Assembly: GCF_013004105.1 (NCBI RefSeq)
Contig: NZ_CP053085.1
Location: 1,922,001 to 1,986,000 of the forward strand
From: Gemmatimonas groenlandica
Lineage (GTDB): Bacteria; Gemmatimonadota; Gemmatimonadetes; Gemmatimonadales; Gemmatimonadaceae
Length of the DNA: 64,000 bases
Direction of reading: 5' to 3'
In this document: positions 17,965 to 25,385 of the stretch, piece after piece
Layout: each line of letters opens with the position of its first letter
Position numbering within the stretch: position 1 is the stretch's first letter
Program-made: the position numbers and the translations under genes
The notes under the pieces: model-generated
What the model saw: the letters and a program-made list of their open reading frames with translations, nothing else
Databases searched by the model: none
Told to the model about the DNA's origin: nothing

Positions 17965-18992
17965 TCGACCCGCGCGCGGCGCGCCGCACAAAACGGGCGG
18001 TGCGCTTCGCCGTGGGGCTGTTCTTGCTGGGCACGATCTTCCTTTCGGGTCCGCGCCCCAGCGTGGAATGGACGGACACGAGTCCGTACGCGGCCACGAT
18101 GCACGTGGTCGCGTCAGCGCTTCCCGACAGCATCGCTGAGTTCCCGCAGTGGTTTGCAACGCAGGAGCGCGCGGCGGGCGTCACCGATCCCGACGTCGCG
18201 AAGCGCGTGATGTTCGCCGACAGCGTGCACCCGTCGAAGACCGCGTGGAGTGTGGTCTATCTTCACGGCTTCTCCGCCACACGACAGGAAACGTCTCCGC
18301 TCAGCGAAGAAGTGGCGCGCGCGCTCGGAGCCAACCTGTACGAAACGCGACTCCGCGGCCACGGGCTGCCTGGCGATTCCTTGGGTCACGTCCAGGCACG
18401 CGACTGGATGGGCGATGCCGCCTTCTCGCTCGACGTGGCGCGTCGGCTTGGCGACTCGGTACTCGTGATCGGCACCAGCACCGGCGGCACGCTCGGCGTG
18501 TGGCTGGCCACGCTGCCCAAGCCCGTGCGTGAGGGACTGCACGCGCTCGTGCTCATCTCACCAAACTTCGGTCCGAAAGATCCCGACGCCGGCTTGCTCA
18601 CGCTGCCCTGGGCCGAGGTCGTGCTGCCGCGTTTCATTCCGCAGCGCGAATGGACCGCGAAGAATGACGAACAGAAGCGCTTCTGGACGATGCGCTATCC
18701 GTCGGCGGCGCTCTTCCCGATGCAGGCGCTCGTCGAGCATGTGCGCGACGCGGCACTGAGCGGCTATGACGTGCCCACGCTCGCGTTCTACAACGAAGGC
18801 GACAACGTCGTCGACGCGAAGCGCACCACGACATGGCTCGATGCCCTCGACGCCGAAGGGACGGTGAAAGCGCAGCGTGTGGTGGTCATTCCGACCACTG
18901 GCGAAGATGGGCACGTGATCGCCGGCCGCATCGTGTCGCCCAGCCAGACGGCCACGTTCCGCGATCGCATCGTGGCGTTCGTGCGCCCGTAG
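17961..18992 (+). CDS. Membrane-anchored alpha/beta hydrolase
   Basis: After a short basic N-terminus there is one hydrophobic anchor (about residues 15-31), then an extracytoplasmic alpha/beta hydrolase of about 300 residues. Signs are YLHGFSATRQE (oxyanion region), the nucleophile GTSTGG and a C-terminal GEDGHVI histidine, reminiscent of monoacylglycerol-lipase/carboxylesterase types. It overlaps the TldE stop by ATGA and closes the three-gene unit. Its location outside the membrane agrees with export of the TldD subunit. Substrate unknown. Confidence 0.85.
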   Translation: MIDPRAARRTKRAVRFAVGLFLLGTIFLSGPRPSVEWTDTSPYAATMHVVASALPDSIAEFPQWFATQERAAGVTDPDVAKRVMFADSVHPSKTAWSVVYLHGFSATRQETSPLSEEVARALGANLYETRLRGHGLPGDSLGHVQARDWMGDAAFSLDVARRLGDSVLVIGTSTGGTLGVWLATLPKPVREGLHALVLISPNFGPKDPDAGLLTLPWAEVVLPRFIPQREWTAKNDEQKRFWTMRYPSAALFPMQALVEHVRDAALSGYDVPTLAFYNEGDNVVDAKRTTTWLDALDAEGTVKAQRVVVIPTTGEDGHVIAGRIVSPSQTATFRDRIVAFVRP

Positions 18993-19006
18993 TTGCCGCC
19001 GCGGGA

Positions 19007-19609
19007 CTACGCGCCGTATTTCCAGTTCCGCGCTTTGCCCTCGGCCAGCATCTCGATCGCCTGCTCCACGCGCTTGGCTTTCGTTTCGTCGCGTTTCGCT
19101 TCGGCGATCCACTCGCAGTACTCGCGGCGGTGCGAGGGGCTGAACGCGTCGAAAGCCGCCTTGGCCGCTTTATCACGAGCCAGTGCCTTCGCCAGCTCTG
19201 GCGGCACGACCACCGGCTTGGGCGCAGCGCCCTTCTTCGCGGCGGGTCGCGCGAGCTTCACGCCGGCGTCATTGAGCGCCATCGCCTTTTTGATGTACTT
19301 CTTGAGCGTCGTCTTGTTCGGCAGATCCTTGATGCTCGTGATTCGCCCGAACTGCCCCATCGCCTCGTCGGTCATCTCCTCGCCCAGCACCTGACGACCG
19401 AGCCAGAAGTTGAGTGCACAGTGCGCCTTGAACGACGCCGTGCTGCACATCATGCCATGGTAATCGAAGTGCGGGAAACTCCACTTCATCGTTTCCTCCA
19501 CCTCGGGACACGCCTCGTGTACGATCTCGCGAATGTGTTCGAGAATCGGCTGGGCAAAAGGCGCCGACTTCGCGATGTATGCATCGATGCGGGGATCGCG
19601 TGAACTCAT
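19007..19609 (-). CDS. YdeI/OmpD-associated family protein with DUF1801 domain
   Basis: The 200-residue protein has an N-terminal DUF1801 region (ILEHIREIVHEACPEVEETMKWSFPHFDYHG) and a C-terminal YdeI region (LAKALARDKAAKAAFDAFSPSHRREYCEWIAEAKRDETKAKRVEQ, shown here only as a landmark: residues about 143-185). No export signal is present. Related Bacillus YdeI is linked to resistance against polyene-like lipids, but the biochemical role of this family is not settled. It lies 9 bp downstream of tesB on the same strand. Confidence 0.88.
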   Translation of the reverse strand: MSSRDPRIDAYIAKSAPFAQPILEHIREIVHEACPEVEETMKWSFPHFDYHGMMCSTASFKAHCALNFWLGRQVLGEEMTDEAMGQFGRITSIKDLPNKTTLKKYIKKAMALNDAGVKLARPAAKKGAAPKPVVVPPELAKALARDKAAKAAFDAFSPSHRREYCEWIAEAKRDETKAKRVEQAIEMLAEGKARNWKYGA

Positions 19610-19618
19610 GGGGAATCC

Positions 19619-20479
19619 TCAGTGATCGCGGAGCCTGATCAGCCCTTCCTGTGCCACCGACGCCACCAGCGTACCATCCTGCGTGAAAATCTCGCCGCGC
19701 ACGAAGCCGCGCGCGCCAGCGGCCGCTGTGCTGTCCATGCTGTACAGCAACCACTCGTCGGCCCGGAACGGGCGGTGCATCCAGATCGTATGGTCCAGCG
19801 AGGCGAGCTGGAGCCGCGGGTCGCGATACGACACCTGATGCGGCAACAGCGCCGTTGGCAGAAAGCCGTAGTCCGACGCGTACGCGAGAATCGCCTGATG
19901 CGTGATCGCGTCGTCGGGGAGCGTATCGATCACTCGGAACCACACGAAGCGCTTCGCTCCGCGCGATTCGTCGGTGCCCGGTACATGTGACGTGAACGAG
20001 CGGAAGTCGATCGGACGATCCTGCGTGAGCACCGTGCGCAGCTCTGGCGGCAGCACCTCGGCGCGCTCGCGAATCTGGTCGAGTTCCGGCATCAGATCTT
20101 CGGGCGGCGGTACCTCGGGCATTTCGCTCTGATGCTCGAGCCCGTCGATGTGCACGTGGAACGAGGCCGACAAATGAAAGATGGCCTCGCCATGCTGAAT
20201 CGCCGTGACCCGACGGCTGGTAAAGCTGCCACCGTCCCGAGGGCGATCTACAAAGAACACGATGGGGGCCTTGAGATCGCCGGCGCGCAGAAAGTAGCCA
20301 TGCACCGAGTGCGCCTCGCGCGGCTCATCCACGGTGCGTCGTGCGGCCACCAGCGCCTGCGCGAAGACCTGTCCGCCAAACACACGGCCAGTGCCGAGAT
20401 CGCGGTTCTGGCCGCGATAGATGTTGACCTCGAGTTTCTCGAGCTCGAGTAACGACAGCAGTTCTTTGACGACGCTCAT
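19619..20479 (-). CDS. tesB: Acyl-CoA thioesterase II
   Basis: TesB hydrolyses medium- and long-chain acyl-CoA. The 286-residue double-hotdog protein shows EVNIYRGQNRD, GRVFGGQVFAQAL, HSVHGYFLRAGD and GGSFTSRRVTAIQHG in the first half, and LASLDHTIWMHRPFRADEWLLY in the second. The catalytic Asp sits in SLDHTIW. The frame continues 46 codons upstream, but the ATG at 20479 gives the standard start MSVVKELLSLLELEKLE. The yhgI-like downstream neighbour is YdeI, 9 bp away. Confidence 0.95.
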   Translation of the reverse strand: MSVVKELLSLLELEKLEVNIYRGQNRDLGTGRVFGGQVFAQALVAARRTVDEPREAHSVHGYFLRAGDLKAPIVFFVDRPRDGGSFTSRRVTAIQHGEAIFHLSASFHVHIDGLEHQSEMPEVPPPEDLMPELDQIRERAEVLPPELRTVLTQDRPIDFRSFTSHVPGTDESRGAKRFVWFRVIDTLPDDAITHQAILAYASDYGFLPTALLPHQVSYRDPRLQLASLDHTIWMHRPFRADEWLLYSMDSTAAAGARGFVRGEIFTQDGTLVASVAQEGLIRLRDH

Positions 20480-20535
20480 GCGGTGGAATATGGGCGCGAG
20501 TTGTGGCCGACGCGACGCGGCGGTAGCATGGGCGC

Positions 20536-21015
20536 ATGAATCGCGCGCTCCGCTCATTCCTGTTGGCATTGGTCTGTGCCGTCGCTGCCTGGTCGCTGGC
20601 CCGCACCAAGGGGGCATCGCCGCCGACCCTGCCTACGCCGGCTTCGGCGCCGGCGTCCGTTCCCGCAACGGCACCGATCAACCAGCAATCGTCCGAGACC
20701 AACCCCGTCGGCTTCCGCCCGATCGGCTTCCGCTCGTCGGCGCGCCTGGTGGAGCACTACGAAAAGCACGGGCGAGAGTTCGGAAGCGTCTCGCAGGCCC
20801 AGTACCTGCAGCTGGCGCAGCAGTTGCGCGACGCGCCCGTGGGCGGCGACATCCTCGAGGTCGTGCGGCAGTCCGACGGGGTAGTCTCCCGCTTTGACAA
20901 AGGCAGCGGTGCGTTTCTGGCCGCCGACCCGGACGGCACCATCCGCACCTTCTTCAAGCCCAACGACGGGGAGGCCTACTTCCGTCGGCAGGCCCGGCGC
21001 TCCCCCCGCTCGTGA
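20536..21015 (+). CDS. Exported BECR-fold ribonuclease-like toxin candidate
   Basis: The 159-residue product has an N-terminal export signal or anchor (residues 1-24), a Pro/Ala/Thr-rich linker (28-47), and a compact domain at 60-155. The domain pattern, SARLVEHYEKHGREFG, a QAQYLQLAQQL helix, and a closing TIRTFFKPNDGEAYFRRQ, strongly recalls the C-terminal RNase domains of polymorphic toxins of the barnase/EndoU/colicin-D-like (BECR) group. His74, His78, Arg119, Arg137, Thr138 and Lys141 are candidate active-site residues. A small acidic protein follows 19 bp downstream. Recognition is by memory of the family pattern, so the activity is inference. Confidence 0.65.
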   Translation: MNRALRSFLLALVCAVAAWSLARTKGASPPTLPTPASAPASVPATAPINQQSSETNPVGFRPIGFRSSARLVEHYEKHGREFGSVSQAQYLQLAQQLRDAPVGGDILEVVRQSDGVVSRFDKGSGAFLAADPDGTIRTFFKPNDGEAYFRRQARRSPRS

Positions 21016-21034
21016 ACCCGGTTCAGACGACATC

Positions 21035-21346
21035 ATGATCAGCGCCGAGCAGCTGCTGGAGCAGTGGGCCCGTACGGTGGATGACGTGGAGCACGGCTAC
21101 GCGCTCACGTACGAGGACTACCTCAACGACCTGGACGTCCGGCGGGCCCTCGACGACGCCCCTCTGCCCTACGACGCCCGGGAACGCTTGGCGGCCCTCG
21201 ACGCCCGCTTCCAGGAGGTCACGTTCCCCTCTGGAGAGTGCGTCTGGGGGGTGGAAAACGAGGAGGCGGAAGGGTGGGACCGGATCGCTCATTGGTACTA
21301 CTGGCGGCTGCCAACTCACCCCGGACCCGCCTTTCACGACGAATGA
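21035..21346 (+). CDS. Small acidic protein, candidate immunity partner
   Basis: This 103-residue protein is cytoplasmic by appearance and strongly acidic (dense Asp/Glu, for example VDDVEHGYALTYEDYLNDLD), with a Trp/Tyr-rich C-terminus (WDRIAHWYYWRLP). It lies 19 bp after the RNase-like gene on the same strand, the usual place for an immunity protein that would neutralise a basic RNase in the cytoplasm. I do not recognise a named immunity family. The ATG at 21035 was chosen because upstream codons in this frame overlap the preceding gene. Confidence 0.6.
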   Translation: MISAEQLLEQWARTVDDVEHGYALTYEDYLNDLDVRRALDDAPLPYDARERLAALDARFQEVTFPSGECVWGVENEEAEGWDRIAHWYYWRLPTHPGPAFHDE

Positions 21347-21365
21347 CCGATTAGCTTTCAGGGCT

Positions 21366-22955
21366 ATGTCCCAAAGTCCTGACTCCGTGGAAGCCAGTCT
21401 CAGCCTGTCCGAGCGTGTTCGTGCCGCGACCGAGCTGCTCGAACAGTTCGCCGTGAACCGGGCCGATCTGCTCCATATCTCCGACGACGATCGCAATCGC
21501 CTGCTCAAGGCCGCCGGCGAAGTGTCGCGCCCTGATGCCATCCTGCGTCGCCAGATGGTCAAGGCCACCAAGCGGAAGAAGCGCGTCGAGAGGACGATCC
21601 GGACGCAAGAGGCGGAGTCGCAGCTACAGGAAACCGGCATCCGCCGCCTGCGCCGTCAGACGGTGTTCACCACGCCGAACTATCTGCTGCCGGCCTCCGA
21701 CGAGCAAACCACGGTCGAGTCCGATCCCGACTTCCGCGAAGCGCTCGAAGAGCAGCATTGCTACGTGTGCAAGCGCGACTTCACCGTGCTGCACCACTTT
21801 TACGATCAGCTCTGCCCCACGTGCGCCGAGTTCAACTACCGTAAGCGCGGTGAGTTGGCCGACCTCTCGGGGCGTACCGCCCTGCTCACGGGTGGCCGCG
21901 TGAAGATCGGCTATCAGGCCGGCATCAAGCTGCTCCGGTCGGGCGCGCATCTCATCGTGACCACGCGCTTCCCGCGTGACTCCGCCGCACGATACGCCGC
22001 CGAGCCCGATTTCGAGCAGTGGTCGCATCGGCTCGAGATCTTCGGGCTCGACTTGCGCCACACGCCCAGCGTCGAAGCGTTCTGTCATCACCTTATGGAA
22101 ACGCACGATCGTCTCGACTTCATCGTGAATAATGCCTGTCAGACGGTGCGTCGTCCGCCCGACTTCTACAAGCACATGATGGAGGGCGAGACGGCCGCCC
22201 TCAGCAGCATGCCCGATCAGGTGCGCAAGCTGCTCGGCGCCTACGAAGGCGTGCGTGGGTATCACATGCTGCCGGGCTCCACCGACGCCGAAGACGGCGA
22301 GATGCTGACGCCGAAGAATCTGCCGCGCGCGTTGGCCGAGGTGGCGGGCATTACGCACGCCGCCGAGCTGTCGCAGGTGGCGCTGTTGCCGGAGGAGCAT
22401 ACCGATCGTGGCCACCTCTTCCCCGAGGGCAAGCTCGATCAGGACATGCAGCAGGTCGACCTGCGCGACCGCAATTCGTGGCGGTTGCTGATGCATGAAG
22501 TCCCGAGCGTGGAGTTGCTCGAGGTGCAGCTGGTGAACGCGATCGCGCCGTTCCTGCTCAACGCGCGGCTCAAGCCGCTCATGCTGCGCACGCCGGATCG
22601 GGACAAGCACATCGTGAACGTGTCGGCGGTAGAAGGCCAGTTCTATCGGAAGTTCAAAACGACACGTCACCCACACACGAACATGGCCAAGGCCGCGCTC
22701 AACATGATGACGCGCACCTCGGCGGCGGACTACGAGTCCGACGGCATCCACATGAACGCTGTGGACACCGGTTGGGTGACCGACGAAGATCCCGTCCACA
22801 TTGCGGAAAAGAAGGTGGCCGAACATCGCTTCCATCCGCCGCTCGACATCGTGGACGGCGCTGCCCGCATCGTCGATCCGATCATCGACGGCATCAACAC
22901 CGGCGAGCATGTGTGGGGCAAGTTCCTCAAAGACTACACGCCCACGGACTGGTAG
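21366..22955 (+). CDS. Zinc-ribbon plus divergent SDR-fold protein
   Basis: The 529-residue protein has a helical N-terminal part (1-100), a likely zinc site C132-x2-C135 ... C150-x2-C153, and an SDR-like Rossmann domain (170-510). The SDR fold is clear from TALLTGGRVKIG, the IVNNA strand and the IVNVSAVEG serine motif. However the cofactor motif has Lys180 for the middle glycine, and the catalytic YxxxK is TNMAK, keeping Lys442 but with Thr438 for Tyr. A 90-residue insertion lies after the IVNNA strand. It may be a redox-inactive or altered-chemistry SDR. It starts 19 bp after the candidate immunity gene. Confidence 0.8.
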   Translation: MSQSPDSVEASLSLSERVRAATELLEQFAVNRADLLHISDDDRNRLLKAAGEVSRPDAILRRQMVKATKRKKRVERTIRTQEAESQLQETGIRRLRRQTVFTTPNYLLPASDEQTTVESDPDFREALEEQHCYVCKRDFTVLHHFYDQLCPTCAEFNYRKRGELADLSGRTALLTGGRVKIGYQAGIKLLRSGAHLIVTTRFPRDSAARYAAEPDFEQWSHRLEIFGLDLRHTPSVEAFCHHLMETHDRLDFIVNNACQTVRRPPDFYKHMMEGETAALSSMPDQVRKLLGAYEGVRGYHMLPGSTDAEDGEMLTPKNLPRALAEVAGITHAAELSQVALLPEEHTDRGHLFPEGKLDQDMQQVDLRDRNSWRLLMHEVPSVELLEVQLVNAIAPFLLNARLKPLMLRTPDRDKHIVNVSAVEGQFYRKFKTTRHPHTNMAKAALNMMTRTSAADYESDGIHMNAVDTGWVTDEDPVHIAEKKVAEHRFHPPLDIVDGAARIVDPIIDGINTGEHVWGKFLKDYTPTDW

Positions 22956-23002
22956 GCCTCGGGAGCATCCAACGCCATCGGCCATTCGGCTAGATTTCCC
23001 GA

Positions 23003-24295
23003 ATGGCCGAACCCACCCAGTCGTTTCCGATCGATCGTCCCGCCATTCCGGGATTCCGCCCCGTGCCGCACACGGGCGTCATTTACGTGATGGATCGTGC
23101 GCGCCAACTGGGCTTTCGCCCCGGCAGCACGGATTGGTGCAATCTGGGTCAGGGCCAACCGGAAACGGGCCCGCTACCGCATTCACCGCCGCGTCCGGCC
23201 GACGTGCACATCTCATCGGACGATTACGAATACGCGCCCGTGGGGGGCATGGAAGCGTTGCGACGCGCGGTCGCGAACCTGTACAACGCGCGCTATCGCG
23301 TAGGGAAAGCCTCGCAGTACGGCCCCGAGAACGTGTGCATCTGCGGTGGTGGCCGCTCGTCGCTCACGCGTGTGGTGGCGTCACTCGGCAACGTGAATCT
23401 GGGCCACGTGCTGCCCGACTACACGGCCTATGAAGAGCTGCTCGAGATCTTCGGCTCGTTCAGCGCCATTCCGCTGCTGCTTGAGCCAGAGACCGGCTAC
23501 TCGCTCTCCACGCGCGATCTGCGCCGCGAGATCACGGGCCGCGGACTCGGCGCGCTGCTCATGTCGAATCCGAGTAACCCCACCGGCCGTGTGTTGCGCG
23601 GCAGTGCGTTGGCGTCGGCCGTGCACGAGGCGCGTGACCTCAAGTGCACGCTGATTCTCGACGAGTTCTACTCGCACTACCTGTGGGATGAAGCGCTCGT
23701 CTCAGGCACAACGGTGAGCGCGGCCGAGTATGTGGACGATGTGAATGTGGATCCCGTCGTGATCCTCGACGGGCTTACGAAGGGCTGGCGTTGCCCCGGC
23801 TGGCGTCTGAGCTGGATCGTCGGTCCCGCCAGTGTGATCGACGCGGCCACCAGCGCCGGCAGCTTCCTCGACGGCGGCGGCAATCGTCCGCTGCAGGATG
23901 CCGCCTGCGAACTCCTGGAGCCGGCGCGCGCGCGTCTGGAAGTGATCGCCATTCACGAAGCATTCGCGAAGAAGCGTCGCTTGCTGGTGGACGGCCTGCG
24001 CTCCGCCGGCCTCACGGTGGAGCACGAGCCCGAAGGCGGCTTCTACGTGTGGGCCAGCGTCGCCGCACTGCCGGCGCCGCTGAACGAGGGTGACGCGTTC
24101 TTCGAGGCCGCGTTGAACGAGCACGTGATCACCGTGCCGGGCAGCTTCTTCGACATCAACCCCGGTAAGCGTCGCGCCGACCACACGTCACGGTTCCGTC
24201 AGTATCTGCGCTTCTCCTTCGGTCCCGACGAAGCGAGCGTCACGACCGCCGTGGAGCGGATCAAGTCGATGGTCGCGCGCGCCGGCGACGCGTAG
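23003..24295 (+). CDS. Class I/II PLP-dependent aminotransferase
   Basis: The 430-residue fold-type I enzyme carries the markers LGQGQPETG, YEYAPVGGMEALRRAVANLYNARY (residues about 74-97), LMSNPSNPTGRV, LDEFYSHYLW, and the Schiff-base Lys260 in LDGLTKGWR. The arginine that binds the substrate carboxylate sits in the C-terminal FRQYLRFSFG. Which amino acid it uses cannot be told. It follows the SDR-like gene by 47 bp on the same strand, and element B lies just after its stop. Confidence 0.92.
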   Translation: MAEPTQSFPIDRPAIPGFRPVPHTGVIYVMDRARQLGFRPGSTDWCNLGQGQPETGPLPHSPPRPADVHISSDDYEYAPVGGMEALRRAVANLYNARYRVGKASQYGPENVCICGGGRSSLTRVVASLGNVNLGHVLPDYTAYEELLEIFGSFSAIPLLLEPETGYSLSTRDLRREITGRGLGALLMSNPSNPTGRVLRGSALASAVHEARDLKCTLILDEFYSHYLWDEALVSGTTVSAAEYVDDVNVDPVVILDGLTKGWRCPGWRLSWIVGPASVIDAATSAGSFLDGGGNRPLQDAACELLEPARARLEVIAIHEAFAKKRRLLVDGLRSAGLTVEHEPEGGFYVWASVAALPAPLNEGDAFFEAALNEHVITVPGSFFDINPGKRRADHTSRFRQYLRFSFGPDEASVTTAVERIKSMVARAGDA

Positions 24296-24318
24296 GCGGC
24301 AACGAACAAACAGCAAAA

Positions 24319-24420
24319 GGTTCACGCGAAGCACGCGAAGGGCCGCGAAGAGACGCGAAGAACAGCATTTTTGTTTTTCTTCGCGTGCCTTCGCGGCCCT
24401 TCGCGCCCTTCGCGTGAACC
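24319..24420. repeat. Long palindromic element B (CGCGAAG words)
   Basis: Arms 24319-24360 and 24379-24420, 42 bp each, are inverted copies with 38 matches, joined by an 18-base A/T-rich loop containing T-runs. Each arm is itself four tandem near-copies of a 9-13-bp word ending CGCGAAG. The element fills the gap between two convergent genes, so it could end transcription from both sides. Confidence 0.88.
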
Positions 24421-24437
24421 AGTTGTTGCGAATGCTG

Positions 24438-25298
24438 TTAAAAGCTCAACCCGCGCAGATACTCGAAGTTCGTCTTCGCACTCGCCAATTCATCGGCCGC
24501 CCCTTCCTGCTCGACGAAACACGGCTTCTTGGCCAGCTCCGGCACGGCGGCCAGGAACGCGCGCAGATCAAACGTGCCCGCGCCGAGCTCCGTGTCTTTG
24601 GAGCGGTCCGCCACCACGTTCTTCAGGTGGAACGACCCGATGCGGTCCTTGTAGCGGTTCAAGTAGTCCATCGGATCGCCGCCGCCCATCAGCATGTTGC
24701 CGACGTCGAGTTGGAAGCGCACGAACTTGAGCTCCGTGCGCGCCAAGAACACGTCGAGCGGAATCTCTCCCTCGACCTTTCGCAGGTGATCCGGCTCGTT
24801 GTGGAACGCCAGCCAGATGCCGGCGCGGCGGGCCTCTTCTCCTGCCGCGTTGAAACGGTCGGCCCAAATCTTCCAGGCGTTGATCGACCGCTTCGTTTCA
24901 CTGGGCAGGCTCGGCACCACCAAGTACTGATGCCCGAGCGTCTTCGCCGTGCGCAGACTCTCGGACCACTCGCTGAGGAGCGTTTCCGGGGCCATGTGGG
25001 CCGAGGTGGCAGTGAGGCCTTCGGCTTTGAGCGCCGCCTTCACCTGGGCCGTCGAGCGATCGAAGTTCTTGAAGCTCCAGAGCAGCTCGACGTCGGTGTA
25101 GCCGATGGCGCGAATCGCGGCGAGCGTCTTCTCCGGGTTCTCCTTCATCGCCTTCCGTACCGCGTACAGCTCGAGGCCAATGCGGTCCAACCGAGCGGCG
25201 GGAGCCGCGGAGGCGTTACGGGCGAGGAGAGCACCAGTGCCGAGGGCACCCGCCCCAAGGGCGGCGAGGAAGGATCGACGGGGCATCGGATTCGTCAT
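24438..25298 (-). CDS. Tat-exported sugar-phosphate isomerase/epimerase-like TIM-barrel protein
   Basis: The 286-residue protein begins with PRRSFLAALGAGALG, a twin-arginine signal, then an AP-endonuclease-2-type TIM barrel: RIGLELYAVRKAM, AIRAIGYTDVELL, a metal-ligand FHNEPDHL, FQLDVGNML and IGSFHLKNV with acidic and His ligands of a divalent metal site, and PCFVEQEG at the end. Proteins of this kind are often called sugar phosphate isomerase/epimerase, but the substrate here is unknown and export argues for a polyol or sugar outside the cytoplasm. Confidence 0.87.
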   Translation of the reverse strand: MTNPMPRRSFLAALGAGALGTGALLARNASAAPAARLDRIGLELYAVRKAMKENPEKTLAAIRAIGYTDVELLWSFKNFDRSTAQVKAALKAEGLTATSAHMAPETLLSEWSESLRTAKTLGHQYLVVPSLPSETKRSINAWKIWADRFNAAGEEARRAGIWLAFHNEPDHLRKVEGEIPLDVFLARTELKFVRFQLDVGNMLMGGGDPMDYLNRYKDRIGSFHLKNVVADRSKDTELGAGTFDLRAFLAAVPELAKKPCFVEQEGAADELASAKTNFEYLRGLSF

Positions 25299-25385
25299 GC
25301 CTTGAGGTTACCGGCGAAAAGCTGAACGCGCGACCGTGCGGGCGCGTAAACTTTGCGAGAGTCTCTCCCACCTCCGGAGTCGAGC

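Noticed and set aside
24319-24420. Element B as a CRISPR fragment
   Set aside because: Units are 9-13 bp with no spacers and form one inverted repeat; no cas genes are present.
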